Shown piece by piece: positions 1 to 8,044 of a stretch of DNA of 64,000 nucleotides (positions within the stretch are counted from its first letter, which is position 1; each line of letters starts with the position of its first letter). Source of the stretch: Solibacillus merdavium (GTDB lineage Bacteria; Bacillota; Bacilli; Bacillales_A; Planococcaceae); the NCBI RefSeq assembly GCF_014836935.1, contig NZ_JACSPW010000003.1, positions 1 through 64,000 of the forward strand, in the 5' to 3' direction. The translations under genes and the position numbers were made by a program. A model generated the notes under the pieces. The model saw nothing but the letters and a program-made list of their open reading frames with translations, was not told where the DNA came from and did not search any database.

Positions 1-57
1 TTTAGTTGGAGCCGTGCCCGCGGAAAGCGTCCGCCGCAATGGAAATCAACGGCATCG
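1..57 (-). repeat. Interspersed GC-rich repeat, copy A (cut by window edge)
   Basis: The reverse complement carries the string GACGCTTTCCGCGGGCACGG preceded by a GTTGATTTCCATT block. The same order and near-identical sequence occurs at 34356-34494, and a diverged form at 62719-62826. It is GC-rich against an AT-rich background and lies between genes. Its function is unknown, and the copy continues outside the window. Confidence 0.7.
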
Positions 58-62
58 AAGAA

Positions 63-102
63 AAGGGCATGTTGGAAAGAATTTTCGTTCCAACATGCCC
101 TT
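63..102. terminator. Strong intergenic hairpin
   Basis: A perfect 15-bp stem (AAGGGCATGTTGGAA paired with its complement) closes a 10-nt loop. It lies right after repeat copy A. The plus-strand side is followed by CCTTATAATT, only a weak T tract, so the orientation is uncertain. It most likely ends a transcript from a gene outside the window. Confidence 0.5.
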
Positions 103-270
103 CCTTATAATTGAATGACTTTTTCAGTGCCCTCAAATGATTTGGTAGCCGTTTTTTTATATTCGGAAGTAATGTATGCGTTTTTCTTTCATGGGTTCCA
201 CGTCCTTTTTTAGATATCTTAATCTTAAAGAGTCTCTTAAGGCGTGTCCATTTTTTATACTAACCTCAGT

Positions 271-444
271 TTTTCTAATAAAAACTGAAATGTTCTAATA
301 TGAGCGGAACATTTCTAATAAATCGTCCATTTTCTAATATAAGGAACATTTGTTCTAAAATAGATGTACAATATGCTAATATACTACGTAAATGTTCTAA
401 AATCGTAAACAACTATTCTAATATCCCCGACAAATGTTCTAATA
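271..444. repeat. Nine phased decamers, consensus TGTTCTAATA
   Basis: Nine copies of a TnTTCTAATA-like decamer start at 271, 291, 311, 330, 351, 372, 393, 414 and 435. The start-to-start steps are 20, 20, 19, 21, 21, 21, 21 and 21 bp, about two helical turns each. The 10-12 bp between copies is not conserved. The array ends just beyond the stop codon of the minus-strand HtrA-like gene. No function is known to me. Phasing suggests a protein-binding array on one DNA face, but this is inference. Confidence 0.75.
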
Positions 445-458
445 ATTAAGCGAGAAAC

Positions 459-1277
459 TCATTGCTCTAAATGTTCCTGGAATTGCTCATGAACACTTTC
501 GATTGGTATAAATAAACCGACTTTCCCATGGTTTTCCCGTGTACCAGTTGCAAAAATCACACCTATTACTTGTCCCTCTTCATTAATCACTGGGCTCCCG
601 CTATTCCCTCGATAAACGGGTGCGTTCATCATAATAATTTCTGTTTGAATATCGACAGCGTTTGTATAACCTATCACTTGACCTTCATTCGCAATACCGC
701 TAAATGCTAGCGGGTTGCCGATAAAATAAACAGGCTCATTTTGACGGAATTCGCTTGTTTCTGCGAGTGTCAAATACGGTAGGTTCTCCGCATCCACTTT
801 CAAAAGTGCTAAATCATATTCCTCATATGCCTCCACAACCTCGGCTTTATAAAGTGAATCATCTGGAAATACTACGGTAATTGTTAAAGTATCATCAATC
901 ACATGTTCATTTGTTAATATGTAACCATTTTCCGTTACAGCAAACCCAGTTCCTTTCCCGGAGTCGGTGTTTATTGTTACGATCGATTGCTTATATGTTT
1001 GGATATTTTCCTGACTAGAAAGCTTAGTTGATACTTTTAAGAATTCAATTGCCGGAATGGAATAAATATTGAAAATTACTGCAAAAGTATTAAAAACAAG
1101 TGTCAATGCCATCAACCATACGACAATCCGGACAACAGGCTTTTGCTTTTTTGGCTTTTTTTGTTGCGGATTTTTTCGTGCCTCCCGCTCTTTTGCCAGT
1201 GCCTTTTCCTGTTCTTCTAAAACAAGCTCTAAAAATTCTTCTTCTGTCAGCTGCTCGGTGTTTGTTTTATCTGTCAT
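459..1277 (-). CDS. Membrane-anchored HtrA/trypsin-like serine protease
   Basis: A predicted extracytoplasmic S1C serine peptidase of 272 aa. A charged cytoplasmic N-terminus rich in Glu, Lys and Gln (about 1-48) is followed by one membrane helix (about 49-72) and a trypsin-like domain. The catalytic triad is visible: His125 in TNEHV, Asp155 in EYDLAL and Ser226 in GNSGSP. No PDZ domain follows, so it is shorter than DegP or HtrA and cannot use PDZ-based substrate recognition. The ATG at 1277 was chosen because GGAGGGG lies 5 bases upstream; the GTG two codons earlier overlaps that site. It is monocistronic and divergent from the malic enzyme gene. Its substrate cannot be told from sequence. 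Confidence 0.88.
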   Translation of the reverse strand: MTDKTNTEQLTEEEFLELVLEEQEKALAKEREARKNPQQKKPKKQKPVVRIVVWLMALTLVFNTFAVIFNIYSIPAIEFLKVSTKLSSQENIQTYKQSIVTINTDSGKGTGFAVTENGYILTNEHVIDDTLTITVVFPDDSLYKAEVVEAYEEYDLALLKVDAENLPYLTLAETSEFRQNEPVYFIGNPLAFSGIANEGQVIGYTNAVDIQTEIIMMNAPVYRGNSGSPVINEEGQVIGVIFATGTRENHGKVGLFIPIESVHEQFQEHLEQ

Positions 1278-1665
1278 TTTCACCCCTCCGATAAATTAAG
1301 TTTAACAAAAATGTGAAAAATTTGTGATGAAAAGCTTTGTGACATTTTTTTTATGTAAGTTTGTGAAAAGTTTCATATTAAGCATTAGAAAGTACTTCGT
1401 GCAATTCATCACATACTTTAGCCTGATAAAGCGCCATTTTCAAAATGACAGCCCTTACATTTATTTTTCTTATATAATAGATTGTGTATGAATTCACAAT
1501 TAGGTCTTTGCATAATAAACCTCATAAACGTTATTAAATCAACGTCTATACGCAATTATCTGAATATTTAATTTAGAATAAATATTATCGTTGACAAAAG
1601 AAATTAAAAGGAATAACATACGTAAATATAAAGAAAATTACTAAAATTAGAAAGGGTTGGTAAAA
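1278..1665. other. Divergent intergenic region with operator-like dyad
   Basis: This region separates the protease gene (minus) from the malic enzyme gene (plus). Besides the promoter at 1591-1619 it holds a dyad, ATTGTG-N8-CACAAT, at 1481-1500. A TATAAT hexamer lies just upstream at 1473-1478, without a clear -35 box. The dyad could bind a regulator, but no matching regulator is next to it. Confidence 0.35.
1591..1619 (+). promoter_or_regulatory. Sigma-A-type promoter of the malic enzyme gene
   Basis: TTGACA at 1591-1596 is a perfect -35 box. After 17 bp comes TAACAT at 1614-1619, four of six matches to the -10 consensus. It lies about 45 bp upstream of the start codon and faces the malic enzyme gene. 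Confidence 0.55.
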
Positions 1666-2880
1666 ATGGATTTAATGAAGAGGTCACTAGAAATGCATGA
1701 AAACTTCGGAGGGAAGATGGAAATTCGTGCAAAAGTGCCGGTGCAAGATAAATATGATTTAAGTTTAGCGTATTCACCTGGAGTTGCAGCACCTTGTTTA
1801 GCTATTGAACAAAATCCTTCAACAGTATATGACTATACGATGAAAGGGAATTTAGTAGCGGTCATTACAGATGGTACTGCTGTGCTAGGTTTAGGGGATA
1901 TTGGTCCGGAAGCTGCTTTACCGGTAATGGAAGGAAAAGCTTTATTGTTAAAGCGATTTGCGAATGTTGATGCTGTACCGGTTTGCTTAAATACAAAAGA
2001 TGTTGATGAAATCGTCAACGTAGTGAAGGCAATCTCTCCTACATATGGGGCGATCAATTTAGAGGATATTTCAGCACCACGCTGTTTTGAAATTGAAGAT
2101 CGGCTGCGTGCAGAATGTTCAATTCCAGTATTTCATGATGATCAGCATGGTACCGCAATCGTTGTCGGTGCAGGGATGATTAATGCCGTAAAGCTTGTAA
2201 ATAAGGAAGTTGGGCAAATGAAGGTTGTCATTAATGGAGCAGGGGCTGCAGGTATTGCCATTTTACGAATTTTAATTCAGATGGGGTACACGAATGTTAT
2301 TATGTGTGATACGAAGGGGATTATTTACGAAGGACGCCCTGAAGGAATGAATCCAGTAAAAAATCAAGTCGCTAACTTAACGAACCCGTATCAACTACGC
2401 GGAACCTTGGATGATGCGTTAGTGGGAGCTGATGTATTTATCGGTGTATCTGCAGCGAATATTTTAAATGAAGCCCATATTAAGTCGATGGCAAAAGATC
2501 CAATCGTTTTTGCATTGGCTAATCCAGATCCTGAGGTTACTCCTGAAAATGCAAAAAAATGGGGCGTTAAAATTATTGGTACAGGGCGCTCGGACCACGC
2601 GAACCAAATTAATAATATGCTAGCATTTCCAGGGATTTTCCGTGGGACGTTGGATGTGCGAGCGAGAGATATTAATGAAGCCATGAAGCTGGCGGCGGTT
2701 GAGGCAATCGCTTCACTTGTGACTGACGAGGAGCTCCATGAAGACTTTATTGTTCCTAGCTCGATGGATGAACGTGTTGCAGGAGTAGTTGCAAAGGCAG
2801 TCGGGTCAGCTGCAATTGAATCAGGAGTATCTGACTTATTCCAACAAGTAGATGTAGTGAAGCGATCGATTGCGATTTAA
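1666..2880 (+). CDS. NAD(P)-dependent malic enzyme (YtsJ-like)
   Basis: Oxidative decarboxylation of malate to pyruvate in the cytoplasm, linking the TCA pool to pyruvate and giving NAD(P)H. The 404 aa match the short bacterial class (YtsJ type, about 400-410 aa). Visible features are Tyr36 in the AYSPG motif, Lys91 in MEGKA, metal-binding Glu133-Asp134 and Asp158-Asp159 (VFHDDQHGTA), and a Rossmann GAGAAG motif near 192. It ends with FALANPDPE-type motifs. The ATG at 1666 follows AAAGGG by 9 bases; an in-frame TTG at 1657 is less likely. Cofactor preference cannot be decided by eye. The gene is monocistronic and shares a terminator with convergent pepF. Confidence 0.93.
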   Translation: MDLMKRSLEMHENFGGKMEIRAKVPVQDKYDLSLAYSPGVAAPCLAIEQNPSTVYDYTMKGNLVAVITDGTAVLGLGDIGPEAALPVMEGKALLLKRFANVDAVPVCLNTKDVDEIVNVVKAISPTYGAINLEDISAPRCFEIEDRLRAECSIPVFHDDQHGTAIVVGAGMINAVKLVNKEVGQMKVVINGAGAAGIAILRILIQMGYTNVIMCDTKGIIYEGRPEGMNPVKNQVANLTNPYQLRGTLDDALVGADVFIGVSAANILNEAHIKSMAKDPIVFALANPDPEVTPENAKKWGVKIIGTGRSDHANQINNMLAFPGIFRGTLDVRARDINEAMKLAAVEAIASLVTDEELHEDFIVPSSMDERVAGVVAKAVGSAAIESGVSDLFQQVDVVKRSIAI

Positions 2881-2914
2881 CTGTTGAAAGTAGTTTGTAG
2901 CTAAAAAAATAAAA

Positions 2915-2941
2915 GGATGTGCAAAGTATTTTTGCACATCC
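2915..2941. terminator. Bidirectional terminator, malic enzyme / pepF
   Basis: An 11-bp stem (GGATGTGCAAA and complement) with a 5-nt loop. Read on the minus strand it is followed by TTTTATTTTTTT; on the plus strand by GAGGTTTTT. It lies between two convergent genes and can end both transcripts. Confidence 0.85.
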
Positions 2942-2948
2942 GAGGTTT

Positions 2949-4754
2949 TTATACTGTGTGTAGTTCTTCTGTCAATTGCTCTAAATGTGTAACTAAATTT
3001 CCGATAAATGCGATTGTATCACGCAATGGTTGTTCAGTCGTAATATCGACACCAGCCATTTTCGAAAGCTCAACAGGTGTTTTTGTACCACCGGCTTTCA
3101 ACACTTCAATCCATTCTCCAACAGCTGATTCATCACCATTTAAAATACGTTGTGAAACTTGTGTTGAAATTGTTAAGCCAGCTGAATAAGTATATGGATA
3201 TAAGCCCATATAGTAGTGAGGCTGACGCATCCAAGTAAGCTCAGCGCCTTCTGTGATTTCAACTGTATCTCCCCAGAATTGCTCCAGTACTTCGCGTTTT
3301 AATTCATTTAATTTCGGAGCATTCACATTGCCTCCGCCATCGATAATATCGTACACTTTGCGTTGGTAAGCGGCTTCCAATAAATGTGTTACGAAGTTAT
3401 GGTAATACGTACGGCTAATGATTGATGAAATAACCCAACGTTTAAAACGAGCATCTGATGAATTTTTTAATAAATGATTTGCCATTAACATTTCATTCAT
3501 TGTAGAAGGTGCTTCAATAAAGTATAACGACGGGCGTGCGTTGTAAATATTTTGAGCTTCATTTGCTAAATAGAAGTGACCTGCGTGACCTAATTCATGT
3601 GCAAGGACAAATACTTCGTTCATACGGCTTGTCCAAGAAATCAATACATATGGGTGTACACCATATGGGCTTGAACAGAATGCACCTGTTGATTTACCGG
3701 CATTTTGGGCAAAATCAATCCAACGCTCATCAAATGACCGGTCAATCATTTTGATATAGTCTTCACCCATAATAGATAGACCGTCTTTCATATATTGGCG
3801 GGATTCTTCTACAGTAATAGTAGGCTCGTATGATGGATCCAATGAAATTTTAAGATCTGCAAAAGTCATTTTATCCAAATCATGCGTTTTTTGAAGCAGC
3901 TTTGCATAGCGACGCATATGTGGTGCTAACTCATTCATGATTAAATCAATTTGACGGTCATACATCGTACGGTCAACTTGCTGAGATTCTAGTAACGAAT
4001 CGAAAATTGTTTCGTATCCACGCAAATCTGCATCGGTTTTTTCGATTTTCAAATGTGTATTATACGTTTTGGCCGTGGTATGTTGATAGTCACGTAGTTT
4101 TGAAGAGAATGCTTTAAATGCTGCGCGACGTTTTTTCGTATCTGTTTCCAATTCCCAATCGCCTTCGAATAAATTATAGCTAAGTGGGAATTGTTCGCCA
4201 TCTACTTCAAAATTCGGGAAATCCATATCCACTAATTTTGTTGTATTGTAAAGTTCATATGGTGCATCAAATGTTGCCCCAAAAGCAGCCAATGCTTTTT
4301 CGGCTTCGGGATGGAGCTGGTATGGCTTTTGGATTAGTAGCTTATTAATATAGTTTTCATATGCTGGATTTAATAGTTGCGCTTCTTTTAAAATTGCTTC
4401 GTCTAATGCCAATAGGTCACTTTTTACAAAGGAAAGCTTAGTGGCAATGCTCGCAGCAAGTGATCCAAACTGGGCTGAACGCATTTGATTTTCTGTGTTC
4501 GTTTGATCTACACTGTGTGAAAGACTTGCATAGGTACCAATTGGCACTAATTTCAGCTGGATTTTTTCAGTTGCTTCGATGGCTGCAATGGCACCTTTGG
4601 CATCCGTAATTGTTCCTGGCAACTGCTTGGCGCTTGTATCAACAAGCTCTTTCACTTCCTCTATTGCTTCTAAGTAAGCTTCTTCTGAAGAAAATAAATC
4701 ATTTAAATTCCACGTTTCCCCGACAGGTACTTCATTACGTTTCAACATTGACAT
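2949..4754 (-). CDS. pepF: Oligoendopeptidase F (peptidase family M3)
   Basis: A cytoplasmic zinc metallopeptidase that trims oligopeptides. The 601 aa are the usual length of PepF. An N-terminal helical region typical of M3 (about 1-200) precedes the catalytic part with HELGH at 386-390 in the context VLAHELGHAGHF, where the two His are zinc ligands and the Glu is the base. The third ligand is expected in the following FIEAPSTMNE stretch. The ATG at 4754 has AGGAGG 6 bases upstream. It is transcribed alone and convergent with the malic enzyme gene. Related M3 enzymes of this class in Bacillus affect peptide signalling, but nothing here points to a special substrate. Confidence 0.95.
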   Translation of the reverse strand: MSMLKRNEVPVGETWNLNDLFSSEEAYLEAIEEVKELVDTSAKQLPGTITDAKGAIAAIEATEKIQLKLVPIGTYASLSHSVDQTNTENQMRSAQFGSLAASIATKLSFVKSDLLALDEAILKEAQLLNPAYENYINKLLIQKPYQLHPEAEKALAAFGATFDAPYELYNTTKLVDMDFPNFEVDGEQFPLSYNLFEGDWELETDTKKRRAAFKAFSSKLRDYQHTTAKTYNTHLKIEKTDADLRGYETIFDSLLESQQVDRTMYDRQIDLIMNELAPHMRRYAKLLQKTHDLDKMTFADLKISLDPSYEPTITVEESRQYMKDGLSIMGEDYIKMIDRSFDERWIDFAQNAGKSTGAFCSSPYGVHPYVLISWTSRMNEVFVLAHELGHAGHFYLANEAQNIYNARPSLYFIEAPSTMNEMLMANHLLKNSSDARFKRWVISSIISRTYYHNFVTHLLEAAYQRKVYDIIDGGGNVNAPKLNELKREVLEQFWGDTVEITEGAELTWMRQPHYYMGLYPYTYSAGLTISTQVSQRILNGDESAVGEWIEVLKAGGTKTPVELSKMAGVDITTEQPLRDTIAFIGNLVTHLEQLTEELHTV

Positions 4755-4913
4755 AAGTTGCCTCCTAGTATTACGATATTCGAAATAAATAATAACATAT
4801 TTCAGAAAATTTAGGAAGTATCCAATAGTATAATAAATTTACTCCTTTTATCATTAATAGTCTAAAACGTATAATAAAATAAAAGATATGTATATGAAGA
4901 AAGAGTGATATGG

Positions 4914-5792
4914 ATGAATGAAGTGAAGGATTGCAGTTTAATTTTGGAAGGTGGAACGTTTCGAACGGTATTTACAGCAGGAGTATTGGATGCTTTAATG
5001 GAGCAGAAGATAGTTATGCCATATATTGCGGCAATTTCAGCAGGGGCGATTAATGCTGTTTCGTATATGTCGAATCAGCCTGAACGCACGATGCGAGTAT
5101 TGACAACGTATCGCAATGATCCGCGTTATATGGGTGCGCGGAATTTCCTAAAGGAGAAAAGTCTTTTTGGTTTAGATTTTGCTTACAATATCGTTCCTAA
5201 TCAGCTCGATCTGTTTGATTGGGATGCGTATTATAACTATCCTGGGGAAGTGGAATTTGGACTGACTAATGCTTTTACCGGCAAGGTGGAATATAAGAGT
5301 GCACATACGATGACGCGTACATGTGATATATTGCAGGCGACGTGTGCTATCCCGGTATTATTCCCGGAAATTAAAATTGATAATATTCCTTACTATGATG
5401 GTGGACTAGCGGATTCGATTCCTGTAAAGCGGGCAATTGAGAAAGGCTATTCTAAACATCTGCTCGTACTGACAAGGGAGCCAGGCTATATCAAACAGCC
5501 ATCAAGATCAAACAAATGGGCAACTAAACTTTTTCAAAAGCGGTACCCTAGACTTGCTGCTGCAATGAACGACCGTGCGACGATGTACAATGATACGATG
5601 AAATATATTGGGGAATTGGAACAAAATAACGAAGCTTTTATTTTCAAACCGGATCGTGCAATAAAAAGCTTCGAAAGCAAAATTGATCAAATGAAAGCAA
5701 ATTATGAAGTCGGGTATGAGCAGGCATTAAAACAAATGCCTGAGTTGAAAGAGTTTTTGGGGGTTCAAAAGGATACACCGATCCCTCTGTGA
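4914..5792 (+). CDS. Patatin-like phospholipase family protein (YjjU-like)
   Basis: A 292-aa protein with the patatin alpha/beta fold: an oxyanion-loop region EGGTFRTVFTAGVLD at 12-26, a nucleophile elbow AISAGA with Ser42, and the catalytic Asp in a YYDGGLADSIP motif near 163. In the YjjU/RssA subfamily the elbow is normally G-x-S-x-G and the oxyanion loop has three glycines. Here the first Gly of the elbow is Ala40 and the third loop Gly is Thr15, so lipase activity may be altered. The ATG at 4914 was preferred to the GTG at 4905 because the AAGAGTGAT site precedes it. The stop overlaps the region just before the next gene, suggesting an operon with the phosphotransferase and the small membrane protein. 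Confidence 0.82.
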   Translation: MNEVKDCSLILEGGTFRTVFTAGVLDALMEQKIVMPYIAAISAGAINAVSYMSNQPERTMRVLTTYRNDPRYMGARNFLKEKSLFGLDFAYNIVPNQLDLFDWDAYYNYPGEVEFGLTNAFTGKVEYKSAHTMTRTCDILQATCAIPVLFPEIKIDNIPYYDGGLADSIPVKRAIEKGYSKHLLVLTREPGYIKQPSRSNKWATKLFQKRYPRLAAAMNDRATMYNDTMKYIGELEQNNEAFIFKPDRAIKSFESKIDQMKANYEVGYEQALKQMPELKEFLGVQKDTPIPL

Positions 5793-5806
5793 AAGGTGAT
5801 GACAAT

Positions 5807-6730
5807 ATGACAAATGGAAAAGAAATATTGGCACTATTTGGATTTGAAGCTAAAGAAGAGCCTATAAGTATCTACCCATATTCACCCGTCTACCGGGCAA
5901 AATACAGAGAAAAAGATGTTATTGTTAAACGTACGCAAACAAGAGCAGAGCATGTAATGTCCTATACGAACATGCTAAAAGATAAAGGAATCAATGTTGT
6001 AACACCAGTTAAGCTACAAGTTGATAACCCGCAAAAATATGAGGATACGAACTTTGTTGTTTATCCATTTATAGATGGTAACAAATACTCAGGCAAAGAA
6101 AAAGAAATATATGAAGCAGGAAAGATGCTGGGACAAATTCATAGTGTTTCACCGACTTCAAATATCTATGATCTTATTGACTACGATGTTTACGATTTTA
6201 ACAAACAGGAAGTAGAAGAGAGTATGGAAGCTATTATGCAACATGCTGGCAAAGCTGGGATTGAAATTGACCCAGCATTAAAAATAAAATTACTGGAAAG
6301 TGTTGCAGCTCAGCAGGAACTTTATGAGGCGGGATTACCGCACGTCGCAACGCCCCATGATTTTAAAGCGAATAATCTGGTGTTAATCCCGGAACCGTAT
6401 TTAATTGATCCGGATAATGCAACTTGGATACCAAGAGTTTTCGATTTAGCACTTGTCTTAATGCTCTTTCATAATGAGCATGAATGGGCCCCAGACAGAG
6501 TTTTTACAATAGATGAATGGGAACTGTTTTTATCAGGGTATAAAGAATACAGTGTTTTAACCGATCAGGAAAAATTATTTTGGGAAAAGGCGAAGCAGCA
6601 TGTTTTTCTTGATGAAGTCATGTGGTTAATGGCTGAGTATGAAGAGGACTGGCAAAATCCTTCTCAGCAAAAACTGTTTAATAGCTTAATCCGAGTTGTA
6701 ATTGACAGTGCTGACTACAGACTAATATAA
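5807..6730 (+). CDS. APH-type phosphotransferase family protein
   Basis: A 307-aa kinase-like protein of the aminoglycoside/choline phosphotransferase (APH) superfamily. The catalytic-loop pattern appears as PHDFKANN (Brenner-type H-D-x4-N) near residue 187, followed by the metal-binding LIDPDNA segment. A Lys-containing strand IVKRTQTRAEH near 45 matches the N-lobe. The substrate is unknown; related Bacillus proteins include CotS-like spore-coat kinases and small-molecule kinases. The ATG at 5807 follows AAAGGTGAT by 6 bases. It sits 14 bp after the patatin-like gene and 22 bp before a small membrane protein gene, so the three are probably co-transcribed. Confidence 0.75.
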   Translation: MTNGKEILALFGFEAKEEPISIYPYSPVYRAKYREKDVIVKRTQTRAEHVMSYTNMLKDKGINVVTPVKLQVDNPQKYEDTNFVVYPFIDGNKYSGKEKEIYEAGKMLGQIHSVSPTSNIYDLIDYDVYDFNKQEVEESMEAIMQHAGKAGIEIDPALKIKLLESVAAQQELYEAGLPHVATPHDFKANNLVLIPEPYLIDPDNATWIPRVFDLALVLMLFHNEHEWAPDRVFTIDEWELFLSGYKEYSVLTDQEKLFWEKAKQHVFLDEVMWLMAEYEEDWQNPSQQKLFNSLIRVVIDSADYRLI

Positions 6731-6752
6731 AAAGTTGAAAGGAGGCAATACT

Positions 6753-7073
6753 ATGGATAGTTTGGCAGAAATAATGCGTATTGTATTTCCGTTAATTATC
6801 GTAGGCGCGATAAGTATATTTGTCATTTTAAGACTTCAAAATAAACATAAAAAAAATCAGCTAGGAAAGAAAAACACACAAGGTGCTCAACTTTTATTGG
6901 ATAGTTTAATACCTTGGGGGACATTTTTAGGCATCTTTATCGGGGGGATGATTAGTTTTTTTTACCCGATGTCTATGTTAAATATGGTTAGTATAGGCGG
7001 AGGCGCGGGGATGTTAATTGGGTATTTTGCCTATGAAATTTATAGTAGGTCAGAGGGAAGTTCTTCAAGTTAG
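6753..7073 (+). CDS. Small membrane protein of unknown function
   Basis: A 106-aa protein with about three hydrophobic helices (about 5-27, 51-68 and 73-93) and a Lys/Asn-rich loop after the first (LQNKHKKNQLGKKN). I do not recognise a family. The ATG at 6753 lies 7 bases after AAAGGAGG. It closes the apparent three-gene unit that starts with the patatin-like gene and is followed by a hairpin with a T run. Confidence 0.7.
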   Translation: MDSLAEIMRIVFPLIIVGAISIFVILRLQNKHKKNQLGKKNTQGAQLLLDSLIPWGTFLGIFIGGMISFFYPMSMLNMVSIGGGAGMLIGYFAYEIYSRSEGSSSS

Positions 7074-7102
7074 TCATTAAGAATATTTTTACATTAGTAG
7101 TG

Positions 7103-7133
7103 CAAACCGGGGTTCTGGTTTGTGCTTTTTTTT
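7103..7133 (+). terminator. Terminator of the patatin-like operon
   Basis: GCAAACC and GGTTTGTGC form a short stem around a GGGGTTCT loop, followed directly by eight T residues. It lies 30 bp after the small membrane protein gene. Confidence 0.65.
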
Positions 7134-7217
7134 GCAGAAGTGAAAGGGCGAAGGGCAAACGTATCTAGGTCTAAGTTAACACGTAGATGACATAACTTTG
7201 TTCAAAGAAGAACACAT

Positions 7218-7259
7218 TAAAAAGGAAACGCTACTTTTAACTGTAACGCTTCCTTTTTA
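7218..7259 (-). terminator. Terminator of the downstream SASP gene
   Basis: A 16-bp imperfect stem (AAAAAGGAAACGCTAC against GTAACGCTTCCTTTTT) with an 8-nt loop sits directly after the stop codon of the minus-strand SASP gene. The A/T-rich flank gives a T run on the minus strand. The stem resembles the one after the neighbouring SASP gene, so the two loci share their 3' ends too. Confidence 0.75.
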
Positions 7260-7263
7260 TTTA

Positions 7264-7470
7264 TTATTGGTTTGATTTTCCGCGTAATTGTTGTTCTGCC
7301 ATCTGAACTAGGCGTTTCGTAATCTCTCCGCCTACAGATCCGTTTGCACGAGATGCTGCTTCAGATCCTAATTGCACATTAAATTCTTGTGCAATTTCGT
7401 ATTTCATTTGGTCAACCGCTTGTTGTGCACCAGGTACACGTAATTTATTTGAGCTGTTTTTGTTTGCCAT
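7264..7470 (-). CDS. Alpha/beta-type small acid-soluble spore protein (copy 1)
   Basis: A 68-aa SASP that coats spore-core DNA in the A-like form and is degraded at germination by the GPR protease. The family signature is plain: [13 protein letters not shown] around the GPR cleavage site (about 24-36), then [17 protein letters not shown]. The start has GGAGGCG about 9 bases upstream. It is nearly identical to the SASP at 7673-7873 over protein, upstream region and terminator, so the pair arose by tandem duplication. Expression is expected in the forespore under sigma-G, from family knowledge. Confidence 0.97.
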   Translation of the reverse strand: MANKNSSNKLRVPGAQQAVDQMKYEIAQEFNVQLGSEAASRANGSVGGEITKRLVQMAEQQLRGKSNQ

Positions 7471-7630
7471 CTGTTACTCGCCTCCTTGTAACATTAGAAT
7501 GCACAAGGAAGCAAGTATCATACTACATCGAAAATAGGTAATTTACAGTTTAATTAGGTAGTAATTTAAAAATGGGGAATTTATAACATAATTTGCACTT
7601 CCGAATCAAATTCTATAAAGAAGTCAAAAT

Positions 7631-7668
7631 AAAAGGAAACGCTACATATTACTGCAACGTTTCCTTTT
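7631..7668 (-). terminator. Terminator of SASP copy 2
   Basis: A perfect 11-bp stem, AAAAGGAAACG with CGTTTCCTTTT, and a 16-nt loop, directly after the stop of the SASP gene at 7673-7873. Confidence 0.8.
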
Positions 7669-7672
7669 TTAA

Positions 7673-7873
7673 TTATTTAGATTTTAATTGTTGCTCAGCC
7701 ATCTGAACTAGGCGTTTCGTAATCTCTCCGCCTACAGATCCGTTTGCACGAGAAGATGCTTCTGCTCCTAATTGTACACCAAACTCTTGTGCAATTTCGT
7801 ATTTCATTTGGTCAAGCGCTTGTTGTGCACCAGGTACACGTAATTTGTTTGAAGAACTATTGTTGTTTGACAT
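7673..7873 (-). CDS. Alpha/beta-type small acid-soluble spore protein (copy 2)
   Basis: A 66-aa SASP with the same GPR-site segment ([13 protein letters not shown]) and the [15 protein letters not shown] signature as the copy at 7264-7470. They differ mainly at the termini. The ribosome site is GGAGGTGAG. About 90 bp upstream of the start codon is nearly identical between the two genes, including a CTATTTTCGAT block, so both promoters were duplicated with the genes and should share regulation. Confidence 0.97.
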   Translation of the reverse strand: MSNNNSSSNKLRVPGAQQALDQMKYEIAQEFGVQLGAEASSRANGSVGGEITKRLVQMAEQQLKSK

Positions 7874-8044
7874 GAGTGCTCACCTCCTTGTGACATTAGA
7901 ATGTACAAGGAAGCAAGTTTCATACCATATCGAAAATAGGTAATTTATAGTTTAATTAGATAGCGATATTTAAATTGGTAAAATTTTATAATTGAAAGTA
8001 TTTTAAACTTTACACTCAGAACTTCATTTAAATTTGAAAGACCA

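Noticed and set aside
7491-7560. Explicit sigma-G promoter call for the SASP genes
   Set aside because: The upstream block is conserved between both copies, but I could not align it convincingly to the sigma-G -35 and -10 consensus.
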